DNA from: Massilia agilis
GTDB lineage: Bacteria; Pseudomonadota; Gammaproteobacteria; Burkholderiales; Burkholderiaceae_D
Assembly: GCF_024756255.1 (NCBI RefSeq)
Contig: NZ_JANUHB010000001.1
Coordinates: forward strand, 62,001 to 126,000
Direction: 5' to 3'
Length of the DNA stretch: 64,000 nt
Notes under the pieces: model-generated
Told to the model about the DNA's origin: nothing
What the model saw: the letters and a program-made list of their open reading frames with translations, nothing else
The model's database searches: none
Shown here: in pieces, positions 55,493-63,712 of the stretch
Layout: every line of letters begins with the position of its first letter
Numbering within the stretch: position 1 is the first letter of the stretch
Translations under genes and position numbers: made by a program

Positions 55493-57277
55493 ATGAAGTT
55501 CACTGTCATGACCGTGCTCGCCGCCGCCGTGGGCGCGCTGCAGGCTGCGCCGGCGAGCGCGCAGGCGCCAGCAAAGCGACCGAACATCGTCATCATCCTG
55601 GGCGACGACATGGGGTTTTGCGACATGGGATCGTTCGGCAGCGAAATCCACACGCCGAATTTCGACGCGCTGGCCAATGACGGTGTGCGCTTCACGAACT
55701 TCTACACGCACGCCAGTTGCTCGCCCACCCGCGCGATGCTGCTCACCGGCGTGGACACCCACCTGAACGGCCTTGGCAACATGGACGAGTGGACCGCGCC
55801 TAACCAGCGCGGCGTGCCCGGCTACGAAGGCTACCTGAACAAACGCGTGGCCACGCTGCCGCAGTTGCTGAAGGCAGCGGGCTATCACACCTACATGGTC
55901 GGGAAATGGCACTTGGGTAAGGCGCCTGACCAGATCCCGGCGTCCCGCGGCTTCGAACGCGACTTCTCGCTGCTCGATGGCGCCGGCAGCTACTGGGACA
56001 TGACGAACCTGAGCGGTGCCTCGCCAAAGTCGGTGTTCACCGAGGACGGCCGCTACCTGTCGCGCCTTCCCGACAATTACTACGCCACCAAGACCTATAC
56101 CGACAAGCTGATCGGCTACATCGACGCGCACCGCGGTGACGGCAAACCCTTCTTCGCCTATGTCGCCCACCAGGCGCCACACGATCCCTATCACCTGCCG
56201 CAGGAATGGCGCACCCGGCATGTGGGCCAATACGATATTGGCTGGGATGCGGTGCGGCAGGCGCGACTGAAACGGGAAATCGAACTGGGTATCATGCCGC
56301 CAGGCACGCGACTAGCGGAGCGGATGTGGTTCCTGCCCGACCCGATCGTGCTCGCACCGGCGACCCGCGCCATTCTTGGCAAGAAGATGGAGCTGTATGC
56401 CGGGATGATGGAAAACATGGATTACCACGTGGGACGGCTCATCACGCACCTGAAGCAGATCGGCGAGTACGACAACACCATCTTCATCGTCTTCGGCGAC
56501 AACGGCGCCGAAGGCACCGACCTGTTCCAGATGATCACCGGTAAGCCTGGCACCCGTGACTTCCTTTTCGCGGCCAGCAAATGGTCGCAGACCAGCCCGA
56601 ACGCCTGGGGCGATCCGGGCTCGTACGTCGGCTACGGCGCGATGTGGGCGCAGGTATCGATGACCCCCTTCAGCCAATACAAGGGATGGCTCGCCGAAGG
56701 CGGCATCCGCAACGCGCTGATCGTGAGCGGTCCGGTGGTCAAGCGCGCCAAAGGAAGCATCAACCGCGGTCTCATGCACGTGGCCGACATCATGCCCACA
56801 CTGCTCGAGGTCGCGGGCGCCGCCTACCCGCGAACGCAGGACGGGCGTACGCTGCCGCCGCTGATCGGCAAGTCGTGGCTACCGCTGCTGGCGGGCAAGG
56901 TGGAATCTCCCCGCAGCGAGGCCGATTACCTGGCCTGGGAGCTGTTCGGCAATCGCGCCGTCCGCCAGGGCGACTGGAAGCTGCGCTGGGAGTGGAAATC
57001 GTTTGGCAAAGGCGACTGGGAGTTATTCAACCTCGCAACGGACCCGGCCGAGCGCACCGATCTTGCGGCACAGCGCCCGGACAAGCTCAAGGCGTTGCTG
57101 TCCCTCTGGCAGGGCTACGTGCAAGCGAATAACGTCATCCTGCCCAACCGCTCGCCGTTCGAGGGATTGGCCGACACGCTGCCGGAGCGCTTCCGGGACG
57201 ACCCGGGTTATCCGCCGCTGATCTACAAGCGCCAGTTTGTCCCACCAAAGGAGATGGTGGCCGAACCCAGGCCCTGA
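55493..57277 (+). CDS. exported arylsulfatase, Cys-type
   Basis: 594 residues with ribosome site GGTGGAGG. Signal peptide about 1-24, then the sulfatase opening RPNIVIILGDDMGFCDMGSF, which carries metal-binding Asp residues. The formylglycine motif is ASCSPTRAMLLTG, with Cys76 to be oxidised (CxPxR). GYHTYMVGKWHLG supplies the conserved Lys and His, and IFIVFGDNGAEGTDLF the later Asp-Asn metal ligands. It hydrolyses sulfate esters, probably in the periplasm. The upstream maturase should activate it. An apparent extension of the frame through the maturase gene is an artefact. The actual substrate is unknown. Confidence 0.93.
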   Translation: MKFTVMTVLAAAVGALQAAPASAQAPAKRPNIVIILGDDMGFCDMGSFGSEIHTPNFDALANDGVRFTNFYTHASCSPTRAMLLTGVDTHLNGLGNMDEWTAPNQRGVPGYEGYLNKRVATLPQLLKAAGYHTYMVGKWHLGKAPDQIPASRGFERDFSLLDGAGSYWDMTNLSGASPKSVFTEDGRYLSRLPDNYYATKTYTDKLIGYIDAHRGDGKPFFAYVAHQAPHDPYHLPQEWRTRHVGQYDIGWDAVRQARLKREIELGIMPPGTRLAERMWFLPDPIVLAPATRAILGKKMELYAGMMENMDYHVGRLITHLKQIGEYDNTIFIVFGDNGAEGTDLFQMITGKPGTRDFLFAASKWSQTSPNAWGDPGSYVGYGAMWAQVSMTPFSQYKGWLAEGGIRNALIVSGPVVKRAKGSINRGLMHVADIMPTLLEVAGAAYPRTQDGRTLPPLIGKSWLPLLAGKVESPRSEADYLAWELFGNRAVRQGDWKLRWEWKSFGKGDWELFNLATDPAERTDLAAQRPDKLKALLSLWQGYVQANNVILPNRSPFEGLADTLPERFRDDPGYPPLIYKRQFVPPKEMVAEPRP

Positions 57278-57320
57278 TCGTCCTGCGGCCACGATCGGTC
57301 AACAAGAAGGGTGAGATCCC

Positions 57321-58316
57321 ATGAAAAATGGCAGCAACATGGCGAGCCTGCCTGCGTGGTTGCGACTCGCCCTCATCATGATGGCCATGGCGCTTCTTCC
57401 GCTCCAGGCGCAGGGGCAGGTGCCCGCGCGCTTCTACTGGAAGTCCTTGGTTGGCGCCAACGGAACGCCCATCATCTTCAACTCACTGAGCGGCAACACG
57501 AACCCGTTCGATCCCTCCCATCAAGTTTTGCCCGGGGGAGCCGTCGATGCCACGCTGGCGATCGCCGGCTATGCACGCACCTTCGCGCTCGGTGAGCGCT
57601 CGGCCATGGCCGCGATCCTGGCGCCGATGGGGCGGGTGTCCGGCGAAGTGACGGTTGCCGGCAAGTCGTTTAACAAGGCGGCCAACGGATACGGCGACCC
57701 GCTGCTCGAGTTCGACGTCAACGTCATCGGGCCAACGGCGCAAAGGATCATTCCGGACATCCTGCGCTATGAACCTGGCTTCTCACTCGACTTGCTGGCC
57801 GACCTGGCGATTCCGCTGGGCCAGTACGACAGCAGCCAGCCACTCAATCTTGGGCAAAACCGATGGTATGGCCGCCTGGGCGCACCGATGGTCGTACAGT
57901 TCGGGCCTTGGGTGCCGGGCCGGCGCACGACCCTCGAGCTCCTGCCCGCAGTCTGGTTCTTTGGCAAAAACACCGATTTTGTCGGGCAAACGCTGAAAAC
58001 GGACCCGCTGTTCCAGCTGGACGCGCATTTGACGCGCGACCTGACCGAATCGTTCTGGGGCGCCCTCGACGCCACTTATTACGAAGGTGGCAAATCACGC
58101 ATCAACGGCGTCGGCGGGAAGAAACTCAATAACTTCGGCTTCGGGCTGACCTTCGGGTACCAGATCAACGAAAACCTGAACCTGACGGTGGGCTACAAGT
58201 CGACGCTGGCCCAGGCAGCCAGCGCCGACCCGCGCATCGACACCTTCATGATGACACTCGTGTTCGGCTGGCATCCGCTGCTCGAAGGCGCGCGCCGGCT
58301 CAAGGAAGCGCAGTAG
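57321..58316 (+). CDS. outer-membrane channel, phenol MetA-pathway-like family
   Basis: 331 residues with a signal peptide (LALIMMAMALLPLQAQG) and AAGGGTGAG before the ATG. Predicted beta strands with alternating hydrophobic residues run through the mature part (FALGERSAMAAILAPMGRVS, LNNFGFGLTFGYQINENLNL). The start FYWKSLVGANGTPIIFNSLSG and the long barrel resemble the putative MetA-pathway phenol-degradation and SphA-like outer-membrane family. It may import small aromatic compounds. It follows the sulfatase by 43 bases and is likely co-transcribed with it and the maturase. Confidence 0.8.
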   Translation: MKNGSNMASLPAWLRLALIMMAMALLPLQAQGQVPARFYWKSLVGANGTPIIFNSLSGNTNPFDPSHQVLPGGAVDATLAIAGYARTFALGERSAMAAILAPMGRVSGEVTVAGKSFNKAANGYGDPLLEFDVNVIGPTAQRIIPDILRYEPGFSLDLLADLAIPLGQYDSSQPLNLGQNRWYGRLGAPMVVQFGPWVPGRRTTLELLPAVWFFGKNTDFVGQTLKTDPLFQLDAHLTRDLTESFWGALDATYYEGGKSRINGVGGKKLNNFGFGLTFGYQINENLNLTVGYKSTLAQAASADPRIDTFMMTLVFGWHPLLEGARRLKEAQ

Positions 58317-58367
58317 GCCTGCCCGATCCGGCGTCGCCAGCGCCATGGCGGCGCCCGGCCCTGCCCG

Positions 58368-59711
58368 TCAGAACCCGGTGAACGTGGCGGTCTCCCAGGT
58401 CGTTTCCGCATTCGGATACACGGCAACTCCCGCATTGCCCAAGGCGCTGGCCGCGCTGCCGGCAGTGACATTCCCCTTGATGAAGGCATCGATCAGGCGC
58501 ACCGTCTCCAGAGGATGCGCCACCGGAAAGCCGTGGTCGAAGCCCTGGTTGGGGTTGATCATCACGGCGGTGACGTCGGCGCCGGCGCGCTTGAGGTCGT
58601 ATTTCGAGGTGGCCGTGTAGTTGTCGTAGATGACCTGGTCGCCGCGCCAGGTCGCAAAGTCGGTAGTGGCCTTCACCAGCAGCGCGCGCTTCCCGGTCAA
58701 CAGCGACGCCAGCCGGCCGTCGCCCGGGATCGTCACCAGGCTGCCGTCGGCATTGGGCGTACCCTTGACCACGTCGGTCGGCGAGACGTTGAACTTGTGC
58801 GAGTAGTACAGCGATTCCGGCATGTACTGGATGTTGAAGCCGTCCATCAGCGAATTGACGTAGCTCGGCGCCGCGCGGAAGGCCGGGTCGGTCACCGCTG
58901 CCGCCGTGAAGGCCTTGCTGATGTCGTACTTCAGGACGTCGTTATAGACCACCGCGTCCCACGTCGCCTGCACGTTCGCGTAGGTGCGCTGGTCCCCTTG
59001 CCAGGAGCGCTGCTGGAACTCGGTGCCGGCCAGGCCCGCGGCGTCGTTCGTCACGGTCACCCAGTCGCCGTTGGCCCATGCATGGCCCGCCGCGTCGGTT
59101 CCCGCCTGGCCGGCATTGAAGCTGACGCGAATGCCGCGCGTGCCGATGCCAGCCAGGCTGACCACGTTGCCGTAGCGCGCCGGGTTGGCGATCACCATCT
59201 CCAGCGCGACGCCAAAACCCATCGAGTAGCCGACCAGGGTCACGCCGGAAGTCGGAAAGCCGGTGATCTTGTTCATCACCTTCTCGAAATCGAGCGCAAA
59301 GTCCTTCAGCGACGTGATCTTCTTGTTGTAGCTGGACCTGCCGCTGCCCCGGTAATCGAAGGCATACACGGTATAGGCGTCGTTGAGCGCGTCGACGGAA
59401 CGGAAATAGCCGAGCATGCCGTCGAAGGCGACGCCGGAGGTGTTATTACCGGGGATGAGGACGATGGTCTTCGGTCCGTGCCCGACCTTGCGGACATAGA
59501 TGCTTTCCTTCGGATCGCCCGCAGCCACGCCGTCAACGATGATCGCGCCCTCGCCAATGGTGGCGATAGCGTCGGCATTGGCCCCTGCCGGCCCGGTTGC
59601 GCCGGCGGGCCCCGCCGGCCCTTGCGCCCCCTGGTCGCCGGCGCCGCAGCCCGCAAGGCCGATGGCAAGTGTCAGGAAAAGCAGTGGAATGAGGCGTCGC
59701 GCCTGCGTCAT
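58368..59711 (-). CDS. lipoprotein alpha/beta hydrolase with short collagen-like stretch
   Basis: 447 residues with GGAG upstream of ATG. A lipobox ending AIGLAGC makes Cys22 the lipid anchor. Residues 25-45 are seven Gly-X-Y triplets (GDQGAQGPAGPAGATGPAGA), a collagen-like spacer. The hydrolase part has TIVLIPGNNTSG, the nucleophile in LVGYSMGFGVALEM and a probable His in GFDHGFPVAHPLE. Its substrate is unknown. It converges with the outer-membrane channel gene 51 bases away. Its LuxR neighbour upstream could regulate it. Confidence 0.85.
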   Translation of the reverse strand: MTQARRLIPLLFLTLAIGLAGCGAGDQGAQGPAGPAGATGPAGANADAIATIGEGAIIVDGVAAGDPKESIYVRKVGHGPKTIVLIPGNNTSGVAFDGMLGYFRSVDALNDAYTVYAFDYRGSGRSSYNKKITSLKDFALDFEKVMNKITGFPTSGVTLVGYSMGFGVALEMVIANPARYGNVVSLAGIGTRGIRVSFNAGQAGTDAAGHAWANGDWVTVTNDAAGLAGTEFQQRSWQGDQRTYANVQATWDAVVYNDVLKYDISKAFTAAAVTDPAFRAAPSYVNSLMDGFNIQYMPESLYYSHKFNVSPTDVVKGTPNADGSLVTIPGDGRLASLLTGKRALLVKATTDFATWRGDQVIYDNYTATSKYDLKRAGADVTAVMINPNQGFDHGFPVAHPLETVRLIDAFIKGNVTAGSAASALGNAGVAVYPNAETTWETATFTGF

Positions 59712-59845
59712 GATGGTCTCCGTTCGTTTTATGGTTATCTGCGCCCCCAAGCGGATGAAGGCGGAGATAACAGTAAAGCGGCGGAGGGAAAACCGGAATC
59801 ATGCAAATGCACTATGCGCGGCCGCATGCGGGCCGGGTGCCGGCG

Positions 59846-60802
59846 TCAGTTGCCGGGGGCTTGGGAGAGCGCGGCGGCCAGCATCGCCTTGTCGTTGATT
59901 TCCAGCTTGCGGTACACGCTGGCAAGCTGGGCGCGCACAGTGTTGGGCGAGATGCCGAGCAGCGCCGCGATCGTCTTGTAATCCTGGCCTGCAGCAAAGC
60001 AGCGGGCCACCTGCGCCTCGCGCGGGCTGAGCCTGGACTCCGCGCCCAGGCGAGCGGCCTGGCACAACGTGTAGTCGCCCTTGCGCGTGAAATACACCTC
60101 GATCTCGCGCCCCACGTAGGGGCCGGGGCCGCGCATCGCCTCGCACAGGGCCGGCGGCAGAAAGGCAGGCGTGGCGTTGCGCCACTCGCGCCGCAGCATC
60201 TCGACGAACAGCGGATTGGCCGCTTCGATCGCGCCGTTGGGGCCGGCCAGCGCCGCCGCGCGCGGTGCGCCTGACAGCGCATGCAGGTCGAGCGCGCGGG
60301 TCCGGTTCAGGTCCAGCGCGCACAGCAGGTGCGACCATGCGGCCGACAGCCGTGCCGACTCGTGCGGCCCAAAGCCGGTCCGGGTGCCGCGGTACAGGAC
60401 GATCCAGCGCAGGTGGCTTGGCACGGCCGCCGGTTCGCCGAGCAGCAGCAGGTGGCGGATGTCGTGGCGGCGCACGAAGCGCTTGACTTGCGCATCGTGC
60501 GCGCTGTAGTCGGCCTGCGTGTCCACGTTCGCCACCACGCCCGGCGCCTGCAGGAAGCGCCGTGTGGTGGGATCGGCGGCAGAGACGGCGGCATACTCGC
60601 CAACGATCGCCGCGTCGCGGTTGTAGATGGCGCAGCTGCCGATCGTCAGCCGGTCCGCGCCGGTTTCGCCGAAGCCGAATACGGCGCCGTCGAAATCGAT
60701 CCACTCGCGCAGCTGCTCGAGCGCGCAGTCCGCGAACTGCTCGACCGGCGTGGTCGAGGCGATGCGGTAAAGGCGGGACAGCTCGGCGACAAATGGCTCC
60801 AT
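59846..60802 (-). CDS. LuxR family transcriptional regulator
   Basis: 318 residues. The C-terminal helix-turn-helix (about 254-312) has LSPREAQVARCFAAGQDYKT then IAALLGISPNTVRAQLASVY, typical of LuxR/NarL. The N-terminal 240 residues are not a receiver or an autoinducer domain; a GAF-like fold is possible (FDGAVFGFGETGADRLTIGS). It may sense a ligand directly. It lies 134 bases upstream of the lipoprotein hydrolase on the same strand and may regulate that gene or the sulfatase cluster. Confidence 0.87.
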   Translation of the reverse strand: MEPFVAELSRLYRIASTTPVEQFADCALEQLREWIDFDGAVFGFGETGADRLTIGSCAIYNRDAAIVGEYAAVSAADPTTRRFLQAPGVVANVDTQADYSAHDAQVKRFVRRHDIRHLLLLGEPAAVPSHLRWIVLYRGTRTGFGPHESARLSAAWSHLLCALDLNRTRALDLHALSGAPRAAALAGPNGAIEAANPLFVEMLRREWRNATPAFLPPALCEAMRGPGPYVGREIEVYFTRKGDYTLCQAARLGAESRLSPREAQVARCFAAGQDYKTIAALLGISPNTVRAQLASVYRKLEINDKAMLAAALSQAPGN

Positions 60803-60899
60803 ACGCGTGGCGGCCGGATCGGTGACTGGGATGGGCGTATTGTAGCGCGTAAATACCGAACCGCCGCCGCGCCCTGCCGGCTCGCGCTAACGCCTGGTC

Positions 60900-60974
60900 G
60901 TAGGGTGGGCACTTGTGCCCACGCGCCATGTACGTGATGCGTGCATACGGCGTGGGCTCGAGAGCCCACCCTAC
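60900..60974. repeat. family A palindromic repeat, copy 7
   Basis: GTAGGGTGGGCACTTGTGCC then CACGCG at the left; CGTGGGCTCGAGAGCCCACC then CTAC at the right. It is nearly identical in its halves to copy 6. It lies 24 bases beyond the regA stop and about 100 bases upstream of the LuxR gene. Confidence 0.88.
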
Positions 60975-60998
60975 GGATTCAAGCGTTCGCCGCCAACT

Positions 60999-61535
60999 CT
61001 ACTTGACCCGCTGCTTTTCCAGCTTGCGCGCCAGCGTACGCCGGTGCATGCCCAGGCGCCGCGCGGTCTCCGAGATGTTGAAGTCGGTCTCGGCCAGCAC
61101 CGCGTGAATGCGCTCCCACTCCAGCGTCTTGATCGAGGTGGAGCGGTTGGTCACCTCGACCTCGGCACTGCCGGCGACGTGGCCGAAGGCGGCCTCGATG
61201 TCGTCGGTGTTGGACGGCTTGGCCAGGTACTGCACCGCGCCCAGCTTGATCGCCTCCACCGCCGTGCCGATACTGGCAAAGCCGGTCAGCACCACGATCA
61301 GCATGTCCGGATCGTGCTGGTGCAGCATCTGCACGCACGTCAGCCCGGACGTGTTCCCCTTGAGCTTGAGGTCCACCACCGCGTAGCCCGGCGAATGCGC
61401 GGCCAGCAGCTCGGCCGCCTCGTCGTGGCCGGATGCGACGATCACCTTGTACTCGCGGCGCTCGAACGAGCGCGCGAGCGTCCGGGCGAACGCCTCGTCG
61501 TCTTCGATGATCAGGAGCAGGCGTTCACTGGACAT
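60999..61535 (-). CDS. regA: redox response regulator, RegA/PrrA/RoxR family
   Basis: 178 residues. A receiver domain with acidic pair IIEDDE, phospho-acceptor Asp55 in YAVVDLKLKG and Lys in YLAKPSNTDD is joined to a short Fis-type helix-turn-helix (NISETARRLGMHRRTLARKL). This arrangement and length are those of RegA/ActR/PrrA, which control respiratory and energy genes in response to the quinone and redox state. It overlaps the sensor gene by 11 bases. The MHRRTLxRKL recognition helix is almost invariant in the family. Confidence 0.93.
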   Translation of the reverse strand: MSSERLLLIIEDDEAFARTLARSFERREYKVIVASGHDEAAELLAAHSPGYAVVDLKLKGNTSGLTCVQMLHQHDPDMLIVVLTGFASIGTAVEAIKLGAVQYLAKPSNTDDIEAAFGHVAGSAEVEVTNRSTSIKTLEWERIHAVLAETDFNISETARRLGMHRRTLARKLEKQRVK

Positions 61536-62877
61536 CGGCGCGCTCCTGTTCCAGGGCGATGGCCGACAGCGGCAAGGTCAGCCTGACCTCGGCGCCGCCT
61601 TCCGGCCGGTTCGAGGCCGACACCGAACCACCCAGCGTGCGCGCCACGTTCACCACGAGGAACAGGCCCAGTCCGCCGCCGGGCCGGCCCTTGCTCGATT
61701 GGTAGGGCTTGCCGAAGTGGGCCAGCATCGCCGGCGCAAAGCCGGGCCCGGCATCGCTGACCGCGAGCTTGAGCACGCCCTCTTCCACGCAAGCGTCCAG
61801 TCCCACCCATTCGGGCGAGGCCTCCAGCGCGTTGTCCAGCACGTTGTCGATCATCTGCTTGAGCGCCGAGTCGAACACCACGCGCACGTCGTCCGCGATG
61901 CGGTTGTCGTAGGTGAATCCATGCACCGGCCGGCTCGCCTTCCAGTCGTCCACCAGCTGGTCGAGGAAGGTACGGATCGTGGTGCGCGCCGCCGACTCGC
62001 CGCGCGTCTCGCCGGCCGCCAGCAGCACGCTGCTGACGATGCTCTTGCAGCGCTTGAGCTGGGTCTGCATCTCGCCGATCTCTTCGAGCAGCTCCGGATT
62101 CTTTTTAAACTCGGGCATGCGCTTCCAGTCGCCCAGGATGACCGACAGCGTGGCAAGCGGCGTGCCCAGCTCGTGGGCCGCGCCCGATGCCAGCAGGCCC
62201 ATGCGCACGATGTGGTCTTCCTCGGCCGCGCGCTGGCGCAGGTCCGCCAGCTGGGCCGCCTTGGTGCGCAGGGTATTGCTGATGCGCGAAACGAAGATCA
62301 CCAGCAGCGCGGCATTGAGCGCAAAGCACACCAGCAGGCCCTGCACGTACAGGCTGCCGATGCCGCGCGCATGGTCGAACGGCAGCGCCAGGGGCCGCGC
62401 AAACACGGCCAGGCCCGCCAGGCAAGCGAGCGTGATGCCGACGATGGTCCAGGTGGACCACGCCTCCAGCAGCACGGCCGAGATGATCACCTGCAGCAGG
62501 TACAGGAAGGCAAACGGGTTGGTGGTGCCGCCCGACAGGTACAACTGCAGCGTGAACATGCCCACGTCCACCAGCAGCGCGAGGAACAGCTCGCGGTTGG
62601 TGACCGGCCGGCGCTCGTGCCAGCGCAGGTGGCTGGCGATGTTGAACGCGATCAGGCAGGCCAGCACCTGCAGCATTTGCACCAGCGGCAGCTTGACGTG
62701 GAAGACGAGGATGGCACCGGCTATGGTCGTGACCTGGCCGACCACCGCGATCCAGCGCAGCTCGATCAGCTGCAGCATGTTGGTGTGGCCTGCCGCGTAT
62801 TCGACGTTGGCGGCAAGTGCCGACGGCTCTGCGGCCGCGATTGGCTTTTCTAAAACGGGTGTCTCTTTCCGCATCAT
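61525..62877 (-). CDS. regB: redox sensor histidine kinase, RegB/PrrB/RoxS family
   Basis: 450 residues with six membrane helices in the first 200. The loop motif SGGTTNPFAF (GGTxNPF at 116-122) is the RegB ubiquinone-linked signature. The phospho-acceptor is His235 in ASGAAHELGTPLATLSV, and the redox-active Cys of RegB corresponds to Cys277 in QLKRCKSIV. The HATPase shows DNVLDNALEASP and GGGLGLFLVVNV. It senses respiratory redox state and phosphorylates RegA. A second Met follows the first directly, so the start may be one codon later. It is 52 bases downstream of a SURF1 gene. Confidence 0.94.
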   Translation of the reverse strand: MMRKETPVLEKPIAAAEPSALAANVEYAAGHTNMLQLIELRWIAVVGQVTTIAGAILVFHVKLPLVQMLQVLACLIAFNIASHLRWHERRPVTNRELFLALLVDVGMFTLQLYLSGGTTNPFAFLYLLQVIISAVLLEAWSTWTIVGITLACLAGLAVFARPLALPFDHARGIGSLYVQGLLVCFALNAALLVIFVSRISNTLRTKAAQLADLRQRAAEEDHIVRMGLLASGAAHELGTPLATLSVILGDWKRMPEFKKNPELLEEIGEMQTQLKRCKSIVSSVLLAAGETRGESAARTTIRTFLDQLVDDWKASRPVHGFTYDNRIADDVRVVFDSALKQMIDNVLDNALEASPEWVGLDACVEEGVLKLAVSDAGPGFAPAMLAHFGKPYQSSKGRPGGGLGLFLVVNVARTLGGSVSASNRPEGGAEVRLTLPLSAIALEQERADVQ

Positions 62878-62929
62878 CCTTAACCTGGCAATCGCCCGTC
62901 GGTGCGCGGATTGCTGTCCGCCCGACGGG

Positions 62930-63712
62930 TCAATGTTCCCGACTTGCGCCGCCGCGCGCCGCCCACCACCACGCGCCGGCGACCATCAGGGCCAGCGCAT
63001 ACCAGGTGAAGGCGTAAACCAGGTGACTGTTATGGAAGGAGATCACGGTCAGGCCGCCAACCGGATGGTCCGGCGCGCCTGCCGGGTCCTGGTCTTTGGC
63101 CGCGTCGACGAAGTATGGTGCGACATTGTACAGCCCCCGCGCTTTTGCGATGGCCTGTACGTCCCGCGAGTGCCAGCGGTTGCGGGCCGGATCGTTCTCG
63201 CGCAGGAAGCCGCCCTTGGGCTCGGTGATCCGCACCAGCCCGACGATGTCGGCGCCCGGCGCACCGGAGAAGCGCGCGCACTGGTGCGCAGCGTCAGCGG
63301 CGCGGGCCGGATAGTGTGCGGGTCCGCCCTGCTCGACCGGCACGAAGCCGCGATTGACCAGCACGATGTAGCCGTCACTGGTGCACAGCGGCGTCATCAG
63401 CCAGTAGCCGCTGCCCAGGTCGGACACGGCCTGCACGGGGGTGGTGAATTCGTAGAAATAGTGACCGGCCAGGCGAACGCGCCGGTACTCGTCGGAAGCT
63501 GCAGAAAGTTGGCCCCAGCGCGCCGGAGGGGGTGGCGCGCCAGGGGCCGAGTGCACGCGTGACTCTACGCGCTCGATGAGGGCCAGTTTCCATTGCAGGC
63601 GTTGCACCTGCCAGGTTCCCAGCCCCGCAAACAGGACGATCAGCAGCAGCGCGGCAGCGCGCAGGAGAAAGCCGCGCATGGGGCGCGCCGCTGGCTGATC
63701 GTTGGCCATCAT
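62930..63712 (-). CDS. SURF1 family protein (terminal oxidase assembly)
   Basis: 260 residues with two membrane helices at about 12-33 and 235-253, enclosing a periplasmic domain. The SURF1 signature is LGTWQVQRLQWKLALIERVE near the start; ILVNRGFVP-like YIVLVNRGFVPVEQG and TVISFHNSHLVYAFTWYALA near the end. SURF1 aids haem insertion into haem-copper oxidases. The first of two adjacent ATG codons overlaps the cyoD stop as ATGA, so it is translated with the cyo operon, pointing to a role in bo3 oxidase assembly. Confidence 0.92.
   Translation of the reverse strand: MMANDQPAARPMRGFLLRAAALLLIVLFAGLGTWQVQRLQWKLALIERVESRVHSAPGAPPPPARWGQLSAASDEYRRVRLAGHYFYEFTTPVQAVSDLGSGYWLMTPLCTSDGYIVLVNRGFVPVEQGGPAHYPARAADAAHQCARFSGAPGADIVGLVRITEPKGGFLRENDPARNRWHSRDVQAIAKARGLYNVAPYFVDAAKDQDPAGAPDHPVGGLTVISFHNSHLVYAFTWYALALMVAGAWWWAARGGASREH

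Noticed and set aside
61447..63562. Plus-strand frames opposite regB and SURF1
   Set aside because: Antisense shadows of two well-recognised genes without start signals.
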